Under the pieces are notes generated by a model, which worked only from the letters and a program-made list of their open reading frames with translations, did no database searches and was not told the origin of the DNA. A program made the position numbers and the translations under genes. Below are positions 1 through 6,505 of a stretch of 64,000 nucleotides of DNA, in pieces. Source of the stretch: CAZSSM01 sp964609385 (GTDB taxonomy: Bacteria > Planctomycetota > Planctomycetia > Isosphaerales > Isosphaeraceae); contig CAZSSM010000035.1 of assembly GCA_964609385.1 (NCBI GenBank), forward strand, positions 3,078 through 67,077, written 5' to 3'. Every line of letters starts with the position of its first letter. The stretch's first letter is position 1.

Positions 1-1134
1 CGCGTGAGAAGGAAACTCGGGGGTGAAGCCCGCGTCCCATGCGATCAGATCTTCGATGGATTCGAGGGCGATCTCCCTCCGATCGTGGCAACTCCTCCAC
101 AGGACGCTCGAGAGCTGATAGGTCATGCGGGTGAATGCGGGGTTGGGGAACAGGCCGTTCATCAAGCGCTCGCGGTCGTTCTGCCGGACCCAACTCATCG
201 TGGAGGAGAGGACGTTCTCGTAGGAACTGGCTGTCGGTGAGCACGGTTGGTCGTTGCCGTTGATCCGGAGACGTTTGTTACCTTCGAGATAAGAGACATC
301 GATTTCGAACGGGGATCCGTCGCCGAACCCTCGCACGATCCGTCGCTTAGCCCATGTGGCTCCCTTCTTGAAGTCGGTGCGTCCCTCGACGCGCACGTCT
401 CCCAGCGACGCTTGGAAGCGGCATCGGCCGTCGACGACATGGGGATAGGCCTCCGGGTTCGGGGGGGCGTAGGGATCGGACCGGCCGATCAGCCGGATCC
501 CGTCGGCCAGAGCGTGATCGATACCCCCTTTGACCGCAGCGAGGATATGGAGAACGAATGCCAGGCAATGGACGGTCTCTTGGTATTGGATCGTGACCAT
601 CCGCTTGGAGTTGCGTGGGTTGCTCGGATCCTCGCGATCCTTCGAGCGTTGGACGTCGAACTCCGTGATCTGGACGTCTCGGAACCGCCCGAGATAGTCG
701 AGGATGTCGGCCGTCAGGGGATCGAACAGCTCGGGGAAGTCGTAGAAGACGACCGCTGGGGAGGCCTCGACGGCGTCGACGATCCGCCCGCACTGCTCCG
801 GGTGCTCCGGCGCGGCCATCGGCTTTTCGTTGAGGATCAGCAACGGCTCTTCGCGGTCGAGCAGGAGGTCGAGGCGACGGTGTTCGGGATGGAGGGCCAG
901 GTGGAAGAGATCGGCCTGGAGCCGGTAGAAGTCGGCTTCGCGGTCGATCCGGGTAAGGCGCCCGAGGTCGACGTCGTCGGGCGCGGGGCCGGGATCGTAG
1001 ACGAAGGTCTCCAGGCCGTGGGCGAGCGCTACGTCGAGGAACCTGCGGCCGATGTAGCCCCAGGCGCCGGCGATGGCGATCGATCTCGGGAGCCGCTCGA
1101 CCAACGCGTGTGTTGGGTTTTCCCGTTCGCTCAT
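1..1134 (-). CDS. Gfo/Idh/MocA-like oxidoreductase (partial, runs off left edge)
   Basis: The reading frame is open from an ATG at 1134 to the left edge of the window, so the C-terminus is missing; 378 codons are visible. Residues 18-30 (core IAIAGAWGYIG) form a Rossmann-type nucleotide-binding start. An NEKP motif follows at about residues 102-105, the place where Gfo/Idh/MocA proteins carry their EKP motif. By family this would be an NAD(P)-dependent sugar or sugar-derivative oxidoreductase in the cytoplasm. It lies 71 bases downstream of a sugar-kinase gene on the same strand, so the two are probably co-transcribed and may share a sugar substrate. The glycine motif is atypical (GAWGYIG), so the subfamily and substrate are unknown. 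Confidence 0.72.
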   Translation of the reverse strand, partial: MSERENPTHALVERLPRSIAIAGAWGYIGRRFLDVALAHGLETFVYDPGPAPDDVDLGRLTRIDREADFYRLQADLFHLALHPEHRRLDLLLDREEPLLILNEKPMAAPEHPEQCGRIVDAVEASPAVVFYDFPELFDPLTADILDYLGRFRDVQITEFDVQRSKDREDPSNPRNSKRMVTIQYQETVHCLAFVLHILAAVKGGIDHALADGIRLIGRSDPYAPPNPEAYPHVVDGRCRFQASLGDVRVEGRTDFKKGATWAKRRIVRGFGDGSPFEIDVSYLEGNKRLRINGNDQPCSPTASSYENVLSSTMSWVRQNDRERLMNGLFPNPAFTRMTYQLSSVLWRSCHDRREIALESIEDLIAWDAGFTPEFPSHA

Positions 1135-1205
1135 GAGGTCGTCGGCTCCAGGATCAAGGTCTCGACCCAATGGTTTGGGGAGTTGGGTCGTCGCATCCTT
1201 CGGGA

Positions 1206-2471
1206 TCAATCGGTTCGCGTTTCTTGTGGCTTCGACATTCCGTCGATTGTCGGAGAATCGTCATCGAAGATCGAGGCGCCGTCGGCGGAGTCGCAGAGCA
1301 CGACGTTGGCGTCGGCCCCGAGTTCCGGGTGGAGGCGGGCGTAGGCCTCGAGGACCCGGTCGGCGACCTGCTCGGCACGCTCCGGCTCCACCAGAGCCAC
1401 CGAGTAGCCGCGGAAGCCGGCCCCGCTGAAGCGGGCGCCGAGGACGCCGTCGGTCGAGACGAGGATCCGGTACAGGTCGATCAGGGGAGGGCTCCCAGAC
1501 TCGTAGTTGCGGATCGAGCTTTCTCCGGAGGCGGTCATCAGCGCCCCGAAGCCGGCCAGGTCTCCCGCCTTCCAGGCCTCGACGCCCCGTCGGACGCGTT
1601 CGACCTCGGAGAAGTAATGTGCGGCGCGTCGGCCCGGGGGACCTTCCAGCAAGTGCCCGAAGGTGGCGTACTCCTCGGCGGAGACGTTCCCGAGCACGGG
1701 GGTGTCTTCGGCTCGCCCGACCGACGCGAGCAAGGTCCGGGCCGCGTCGGTACACTCATCGACCCGGCGGTTGTAGTCGGTCCCGACCAGCGCCCGCCGG
1801 AGGCCCGAGTAGGCCAGCAGGATCCGGTACGGCGACAGGGTCGTCGGGGCGGGGATCAACTCGTGTTGGGATGTCGCGCAGTCGATGAGCGTCAGGTGTC
1901 CTCGACGCGAGAGCAGGATGGCCGACTGGTCGAGGATCCCGTTGCGGAGGCCGAGATAGTCGTTCTCGATCGCCCGGTCCAGCGCGATGTTCTCCACGGG
2001 CGAGACCTTCAGGCCGTTGATGTCCTCGATGGCCAGCAAGAGGGCGATTCCCAAGGCGGCTGACGAACTAACGCCCCCGCCGTGGAGCTCCCCCGCGACG
2101 ACTCCGACGATCCCGGAGCCCAGGGCATAGCGTTGCTGCAATGCCAGCACGGCCCCCCTCGGGTAGTTCCCCCAGTCCTCAAGGGACTTGTCGGGCACGT
2201 CATCGAGGGAGAACTCGACCCGGCCGTCGAAGTCCAGGCTGTCGAGACGCACGCGACGGCGATGGCGATCGGACGGGGCGTAGGCCAGGTAAACGCTCCG
2301 GTCGACGGTCATCGCGGTGACGGGACCGCCTTGGTGATCGATGTGCGCCCCGAGCGGGCAGATCCGATAGGGGGCCCGCGCGACCCGGACCTGGCCCGGG
2401 TCGGTATCGAAGCGCCGAACCACCTCGCGACGCAGGGTATCCAGCATGATCGTGGCGGAGTCGTCGTTCAT
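1206..2471 (-). CDS. GHMP sugar kinase, galacturonokinase-like
   Basis: A 421-residue GHMP-family kinase that should phosphorylate a sugar at C1 with ATP in the cytoplasm. The sugar-binding signature RICPLGAHIDHQGG is at residues 36-49, the ATP-binding SSSAALG loop at about 125-137, and the third GHMP motif, GARFSGAGFRG, near 345-355. The block ENDYLGLRNGILDQ and the ICPLGAHIDHQGG form (rather than the usual galactokinase GEH.DY) match, from memory, plant galacturonokinase (GALAK) better than classical GalK. The ATG at 2471 is preferred over an in-frame TTG at 2486, which would add only five residues. It is followed by an oxidoreductase gene. Substrate is inferred; a plain galactokinase role is the alternative. 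Confidence 0.85.
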   Translation of the reverse strand: MNDDSATIMLDTLRREVVRRFDTDPGQVRVARAPYRICPLGAHIDHQGGPVTAMTVDRSVYLAYAPSDRHRRRVRLDSLDFDGRVEFSLDDVPDKSLEDWGNYPRGAVLALQQRYALGSGIVGVVAGELHGGGVSSSAALGIALLLAIEDINGLKVSPVENIALDRAIENDYLGLRNGILDQSAILLSRRGHLTLIDCATSQHELIPAPTTLSPYRILLAYSGLRRALVGTDYNRRVDECTDAARTLLASVGRAEDTPVLGNVSAEEYATFGHLLEGPPGRRAAHYFSEVERVRRGVEAWKAGDLAGFGALMTASGESSIRNYESGSPPLIDLYRILVSTDGVLGARFSGAGFRGYSVALVEPERAEQVADRVLEAYARLHPELGADANVVLCDSADGASIFDDDSPTIDGMSKPQETRTD

Positions 2472-2542
2472 GACCCGGAGTCCCAATCCTTGTCAACAGC
2501 AACGCTCGGCCTAGTATGGCAGCAATATATCAAAAAACGATT

Positions 2543-2565
2543 GTTTTCGATATCTGTTATCAAAC
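2543..2565. promoter_or_regulatory. Imperfect dyad upstream of the sugar kinase gene
   Basis: An AT-rich stretch in the 219-base gap between the sugar kinase start and the end of the fur-type gene contains GTTTTCGATA followed by TTATCAAAC, an imperfect inverted repeat. It lies where a promoter or operator of the kinase gene is expected. No regulator can be named. Confidence 0.25.
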
Positions 2566-2690
2566 AGCAAGCCCTTTGAGATTCGAGGGCCAGCGACAGC
2601 CGTCGGAGTTGATCCACGGGTCTGTGATACGGGAAGAGCCACTTGTAGTACGAACGACGACCTCGGACGACGATCAAGACTGGCGAGGGG

Positions 2691-3083
2691 TCAACCGTGC
2701 TCGCCCCCGGCCGCGCAGGCGGCGCACTGCCCGTAGAGCACCAGTTGATGCGTGTTCAGGCGGAAGCCGGGCGGAGTCAGGTCGGACAGGTTCCCGGGAC
2801 AGCCCGGGACGTCGAAGACACGGCCACAGTCGTCGCAATGGAAGTGGTGATGGTGGTGGGCCGCGACCGCGCCGCTCTCGTAGCGCGGCGGCTCGCCCGG
2901 CAACGGGACGGGGGCGATCTGGCCTTCATCGACCAGGCGCTTGAGGGCCCTGTAGACGGTCGCGATGCCAAGCCCCGGGATCTCCTCCCGGGCCAGTTCC
3001 AGGATCTCCTTCGGGGTGAGCGGTCGGCCACTTGTCTCGATGGCCTTGCGAATCGCCTCATTCTGCCTGGTATTCCGGTACAT
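2691..3083 (-). CDS. Fur-family metal-responsive transcriptional repressor
   Basis: A 130-residue protein from the ATG at 3083; a GTG at 3110 would add nine residues. Residues about 5-70 form the winged helix seen in Fur/Zur proteins, with the conserved GIATVYRALKRLVDEG recognition-helix region. It is followed by a His-rich metal site (HHHHHFHCDDCG) and a C-terminal CAAC pair, so both structural zinc cysteine pairs are present. It would bind DNA with metal as co-repressor. It faces a cluster encoding a CobW/COG0523 GTPase, which suggests zinc (Zur-like) or a related metal, but Fur and PerR cannot be excluded. A dyad at 3133-3150, just upstream of this gene, may be its operator and would imply autoregulation. 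Confidence 0.9.
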   Translation of the reverse strand: MYRNTRQNEAIRKAIETSGRPLTPKEILELAREEIPGLGIATVYRALKRLVDEGQIAPVPLPGEPPRYESGAVAAHHHHHFHCDDCGRVFDVPGCPGNLSDLTPPGFRLNTHQLVLYGQCAACAAGGEHG

Positions 3084-3132
3084 CTCAGAGAAAACCCGCG
3101 AATGGAGCACGAGGGTCCTTGACGCCCTGCTG

Positions 3133-3150
3133 TTGATAATGCTATCTCAA
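3133..3150. promoter_or_regulatory. Candidate Fur/Zur-type operator
   Basis: The 18-base sequence TTGATAATGCTATCTCAA is an inverted repeat with six of nine pairs matching, including TTGA/TCAA arms. It resembles Fur-family boxes. It lies between the divergently oriented fur-type gene (start 3083) and the metal cluster (first start 3263), where one site could control both directions. Assignment rests on position and resemblance only. Confidence 0.4.
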
Positions 3151-3262
3151 TACTGAAAAAAATGGAGGGGAGATCCGGCCAGGTGCATCGAAAGGGATTC
3201 TTCCTTGATCCGGCCGGTCACTGTCTGCCCTCTTCCAATCATCTTCTCACAAGGAGGATCCA

Positions 3263-3505
3263 TTGTTCCGACTCTTCGCTCACCACGTCGAACGCGACGG
3301 CTCGTTGGTGGATTCGCTCAACATCTTCCGACTCACGCCATCGACCCCTTTGGACCATTGCCTGGCCATCGTGTTGTACGGGCTATTCTACGGGGCATTG
3401 GTCTTCGGGGTCGTGACCGGTCTTCGCTTCCTGGCCAGGCGTGGCCGCGCAATGCTCGCCGGTCCGGAACGACCCGAAGCCGAGCCACAGGCAATGAGTG
3501 GTTGA
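3263..3505 (+). CDS. Small single-pass membrane protein at the head of the metal cluster
   Basis: An 80-residue protein. The start is a TTG at 3263, chosen because a strong AAGGAGG ribosome site sits five bases upstream and the frame has no better start. Residues about 33-57 (core IVLYGLFYGALVFGVV) form one hydrophobic segment, followed by a basic, presumably cytoplasmic, tail. No family name is recognised. A second, frameshifted copy lies at 5165-5352 in front of the DUF1636-like gene, and the two share the LFAH start and a (S/A)LDH-type motif. Position beside a Fur-family regulator and a CobW operon suggests a role in metal handling; that is inference. Confidence 0.6.
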   Translation: MFRLFAHHVERDGSLVDSLNIFRLTPSTPLDHCLAIVLYGLFYGALVFGVVTGLRFLARRGRAMLAGPERPEAEPQAMSG

Positions 3506-3686
3506 TCGACGCCCGTCGCGGCCACTCCGGGTTTACATCGGGGCTCGTTCGCAGGAACGGATGGAACCCCTCCCGATTTACGCTCGTGTCTACGGTCGAT
3601 CGGTCCAGTCCGAGTTGGTAGTGGGCGGCCAGCCGGATGTTTTTTTGAGGACCTCCTGAGCCGCGCGGGCATCCAGGAGAGACTCG

Positions 3687-3810
3687 ACAGGACACCCTTC
3701 CCTTGCCGGATCGCCGATCGTGTCGAAGCGCCAGAACCATGCTAATTGATCTTCTGCCTCGACCGCGCCGATCGCGGGCGTCCGGAGGTTTTCATCGAGC
3801 GGCGGCTCTT
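3687..3810 (+). pseudogene. Decayed first copy of the DUF1636-like gene
   Basis: This stretch aligns by eye with the 5' part of the intact gene at 5380-5520: the VSKRQ, HAQLIF and Asp-Arg-Gly-Arg coding segments are recognisable. Relative to the intact copy it has lost one C near 3743, creating a frameshift and an in-frame TGA, and about 15 bases encoding the cysteine cluster. No start codon is kept at the equivalent position. It is the second half of a duplicated module whose first half is the intact small membrane gene at 3263. Confidence 0.7.
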
Positions 3811-4152
3811 TATGGCAATGCGATTGCCGGCCGGATTACGGCGATGGCCCCGTTGGGCGGGGTGAATCCGCTGCCGCTCACCGCGGATGCGGCGACCGGG
3901 GCGATGATGTGGGTCCCCAAGCGTGGGGCGTCGTGGATGTGGGGACTGCTGGCGATCAACGGATTCACCACCGCATTGCCGTCGGCCAGGGCTGGCTTTC
4001 GGATTACGGCCCGTTTCCCGGTGGCGTCTGCGTCAGCTTGACCGACGGCAGCCTGCGGTGCGTCCGCGACTCGGTGTCGCCGGCAGTCTGGCGGACCCTA
4101 GCCACCCGGGCAGGCGGCGAGGATGTTGGAGACTACTAACGGGACTCGCCCC
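3811..4152. other. No supported gene between the decayed DUF1636 copy and the lipoprotein leader
   Basis: About 340 bases with short open frames in two registers on the plus strand (for example 3909-4139, 76 codons ending in a stop). None has a clear ribosome site, a recognisable motif or a homologue I can name. It probably holds degenerate coding sequence left over from the duplication next door. Confidence 0.4.
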
Positions 4153-4320
4153 ATGAACCGAACGACCATTGCTCTCCTCCTCGTCGGGTTCGCTGTCGGA
4201 TGCGTGCCGTCGCCAACACTCGCCTAACCGAGCCCGCCCGCCCCCGCCACGACGATTCCGCCGGCCGCCACGCCCGCCCCCGGAAGGAACAAGGTTACAG
4301 ATCCCGCGTTCTGGGACGAA
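4153..4320 (+). other. Lipoprotein-type leader separated by an in-frame TAA from the methyltransferase
   Basis: ATG at 4153 encodes a 24-residue leader (MNRTTIALLLVGFAVGC then VPSPTLA) with a hydrophobic core and a GC lipobox, ending in TAA at 4225-4227. The frame after the stop continues without interruption as a Pro/Ala-rich linker (PSPPAPATTIPPA) and then VTDPAFWDE directly into the methyltransferase that begins at 4321. The linker composition is the same on both sides of the stop, which argues that leader and enzyme were one lipoprotein gene broken by a nonsense change. Confidence 0.6.
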
Positions 4321-5061
4321 ATGGCCGCGAGTTACGAGGCCAAGGCCCATCCGTTCTCCATGCGATATACAGAGGCCATGCTGTCTCGGCTCGAGGTCGG
4401 GCCGGGCGTCCGACTCCTTGACGTCGCCACCGGCACCGGGGCGGCGGCCCTCCCCGCCGCGAGGATGGGGGCGGAGGTGATGGCCATTGACTTTTCCGAG
4501 GGGATGGTCAGCCGCCTAGAGGCCCGGGGCGTCCGCAACATCGACGCCAGGCAGATGGATGGGCAAGCGCTCGACCTGCCGGACGCCTCGTTCGACGTGA
4601 CGGTCTCGGCCTTCGGTGTGATGCTGTTCGAGGACTGGGCCGAGGGCCTCCGCGAGATGGCCCGCGTCACGAAGCCGGGCGGCACGGCGGCGGTGCTGAC
4701 GTGGCGGGATCCCGATGGAGCTGGAGTCAACCAGCTTCTGTCCCAGGTGTGCCGCGACCTGTTCCCGGGCCTGGAGCTGCCGCCGACGCCGGCCGGGATG
4801 GTGGAACTCTCCGACCCGAAGCGGCTCTCGGCCGCGATGGTCGCCGCCGGGTTCGAGGCGCCGACGGTCGAGACGTTGAGCCAGAAGTATGCGTTCAGGA
4901 TCGATCAGCTGTTCGTCGGCAACCCGTGGTCCCACCGACTTGATGAAGCCCAGCAGCGTGCGGTCCTCGACGAGGTCCGCCGCCGGTTCGGCAAGGACCA
5001 CGACGGCGAAGATCTCTTCATCGAGTCCGAAGCGTTGCTCGCCACGGCGAAAAGGCCGTGA
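4321..5061 (+). CDS. Class I SAM-dependent methyltransferase (UbiE/COQ5-like fold)
   Basis: A 246-residue methyltransferase domain. Motif I is LLDVATGTGAAALPA near residues 32-46, followed by an acidic motif II region (MAIDFSEGM), the QALDLPDASFD motif III region and a post-motif (MARVTKPGG). These are the standard S-adenosylmethionine-binding elements; the acceptor substrate cannot be read. The frame is open upstream to a TAA at 4225 and the conserved FWDE segment lies before the first ATG, so this start truncates the N-terminus of the fold. The enzyme may be made by re-initiation, or the gene may be a recent pseudogene of a lipoprotein-anchored methyltransferase. It sits inside the duplicated metal cluster, between the two module copies. 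Confidence 0.75.
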   Translation: MAASYEAKAHPFSMRYTEAMLSRLEVGPGVRLLDVATGTGAAALPAARMGAEVMAIDFSEGMVSRLEARGVRNIDARQMDGQALDLPDASFDVTVSAFGVMLFEDWAEGLREMARVTKPGGTAAVLTWRDPDGAGVNQLLSQVCRDLFPGLELPPTPAGMVELSDPKRLSAAMVAAGFEAPTVETLSQKYAFRIDQLFVGNPWSHRLDEAQQRAVLDEVRRRFGKDHDGEDLFIESEALLATAKRP

Positions 5062-5164
5062 CCCTCGGGGAACCGCTGGGAGGGGTTCCGGCCCCCCTCA
5101 TGAGGGCTACAGGGGCGGTTGTCGCCATGTCGTGCCCACGCCAACTTTCAACCGGGAGGAATCC

Positions 5165-5352
5165 ATGGCCCAGCTCTTCGCCCACAACGACAGCGGCCTG
5201 TGCAGTCGCTCGACCTCCTCGGGCTACAGCCCGTGACCGCGTTGGACCACGTCCTGGCGTTCTCGACCTACGACCTGTTAATGGCGGCGCCGATCAGTGC
5301 CGGCCTCGGGACAAGGTTTGCGGTGCGGTGGGCCGATCCGCGGACTTCCTGA
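5165..5352 (+). pseudogene. Frameshifted second copy of the small membrane protein
   Basis: ATG at 5165 follows a GGGAGGA ribosome site and encodes MAQLFAHNDSGL, but the frame stops after 23 codons. The expected continuation, QSLDLLGLQPVTALDH followed by a hydrophobic segment, lies in another frame and runs to the TGA at 5350-5352. Restoring one base (CTGTG to CTGCTG near 5200-5204) joins the two. It is homologous to the intact gene at 3263. The loss could be real or a sequencing error; it lies 28 bases upstream of the DUF1636-like gene. Confidence 0.65.
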
Positions 5353-5379
5353 GCTAGATGGGCAACCAGGAGACACTCG

Positions 5380-5826
5380 ATGGGGCACCCTTCCCTCGCT
5401 GGATCGCCGGTCGTGTCAAAGCGCCAGGTCCATGCTCAATTGATCTTCTGCCTCGGCTGTTGCTGCGGCCGCACCGATCGCGGGCGCCCGGAGGTCCCCG
5501 TCGAACGGCTCAAGCAGCGGTGGAAGGCCGGGCGGCTGAACCGGGTCGTCCAGCTAACGATCTCCGGCTGCGTCGGACCGTGCGACGTGGCCAACGTCGC
5601 CGTGATGGTGACGTCGCAGGGCACGACTTGGCTCGGCGGTCTCACCGAGGATGGCCATTACGACGCGTTGGTGCGCTGGGCGGAGGCATGCCGGGACGCA
5701 GCGCGGGCTCTGCCCTTGCCGGAGGATCTGCTCGCGGCCCATCGATTCGAGTGGTTCGTGACCGATCCTGATCCGTCGATCCTGCCGTCGTGCCCATCCG
5801 CTCCGATAGGCGAGGCAACCGTATGA
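5380..5826 (+). CDS. DUF1636-like cysteine-rich predicted metal or Fe-S binding protein
   Basis: A 148-residue protein from ATG 5380; an in-frame GTG at 5413 matches the decayed copy better and would give 137 residues. The signature is FCLGCCCGRTDRG near residues 23-35 and SGCVGPCDVAN near 64-74, a four-or-more cysteine arrangement like that of thioredoxin-fold 2Fe-2S or metal-binding proteins of the DUF1636/COG5469 type. Function is not established. Its stop overlaps the next ATG by the ATGA arrangement, so it is translationally coupled to the gene at 5823 and belongs to the CobW operon. A decayed paralogue lies at 3687-3810. Confidence 0.7.
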   Translation: MGHPSLAGSPVVSKRQVHAQLIFCLGCCCGRTDRGRPEVPVERLKQRWKAGRLNRVVQLTISGCVGPCDVANVAVMVTSQGTTWLGGLTEDGHYDALVRWAEACRDAARALPLPEDLLAAHRFEWFVTDPDPSILPSCPSAPIGEATV

Positions 5827-6122
5827 GCGAGAACTCCTTCAACTTCAGCAAATCGACCAAGAAAACGGATCCAGGGCGTGCGGCCGGTATTAAGCGCTGG
5901 GCGGAGGCGGCCTTCGCCCTGGGTGAGGACGATTCGGTGATGGTGACGGAACTGCGCTGTACCGAACCCGGCTGCCCTCCGCTGGAAACGGTCATCGCGC
6001 TGCTGACGGCTGGGGGCCCGACCCGGCAGCACAAGATCCACAAGCCGATAACAGACGTCACGGAGGAGGACATCCGCGCTCTGGCCTCCCCGGACCAAGG
6101 GAGAGGAACGGGTTGCTCATGA
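5823..6122 (+). CDS. Short conserved protein of the CobW operon
   Basis: A 99-residue soluble protein with no signal or membrane segment. It contains an RCTEPGCPPLET motif around residues 48-59 with two cysteines, and a basic-hydrophobic HKIHKPITDVTEEDI stretch near the C-terminus. I recognise this pattern as recurring beside CobW-type GTPases but know no named function. Its ATG overlaps the DUF1636-like stop, and its stop overlaps the ATG of the DsrE-like gene at 6119, so it sits in the middle of a coupled operon. A role in metal or sulfur transfer is conjecture. Confidence 0.65.
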   Translation: MSENSFNFSKSTKKTDPGRAAGIKRWAEAAFALGEDDSVMVTELRCTEPGCPPLETVIALLTAGGPTRQHKIHKPITDVTEEDIRALASPDQGRGTGCS

Positions 6123-6483
6123 AGGTCGCGTACGTCTTCGCCACCTCCGGCCACACCGCCAGCGATAGGCTGGGTCAGATGATCCTCCCGCAGCTCGAGG
6201 ACGATCGTCACGGCGCGGAGGTCGTGGGGATGTTCTTCTTCGACGACAACACCTACCTGCTCCGAAAGGGTGACCCGATAGGCGAACGCCTGTCCGCGAT
6301 CGCCGAGCGTCGGGCATCTTGCTGATGCTATGCGACCGTTGCGCCCTGGAGCGAGGGCTCGCTGAAGGGGGGCTGGGAACCTGCACGCCGTTGGGGACGG
6401 TCCCCGTCGTCCAGGTCGGCTGCTTTCCGGAACTCTACGCCACGCTTGCCGGCAATCCGCCGGACCAGATCATCACGCTCTAA
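6119..6483 (+). pseudogene. DsrE/SaoD-like sulfur-relay protein, frameshifted
   Basis: ATG 6119 overlaps the preceding stop. The first 68 codons encode a DsrE-like N-terminal half (MKVAYVFATSGHTASDRLG, then VVGMFFFDDNTYLLRKGD) and stop at 6325. The expected second half, starting GILLMLCDRCALERGLAEGG and containing VGCFPELYATLAGNPPDQ, continues in another frame to a TAA at 6481-6483. Adding one G to the GGG run at 6312-6314 restores a single frame of about 121 residues. Both halves are well preserved and keep CDRC and VGC cysteines, so the break is recent or a homopolymer error. The next gene, the CobW GTPase, starts 22 bases later. Confidence 0.7.
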
Positions 6484-6505
6484 CCCGAATACGAGTAAAC
6501 ATCCG

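Noticed and set aside
247..1344. 365-codon plus-strand open frame
   Set aside because: Antisense shadow of the oxidoreductase on the minus strand, which carries the Rossmann and NEKP motifs; the plus-strand translation has no recognisable motif.
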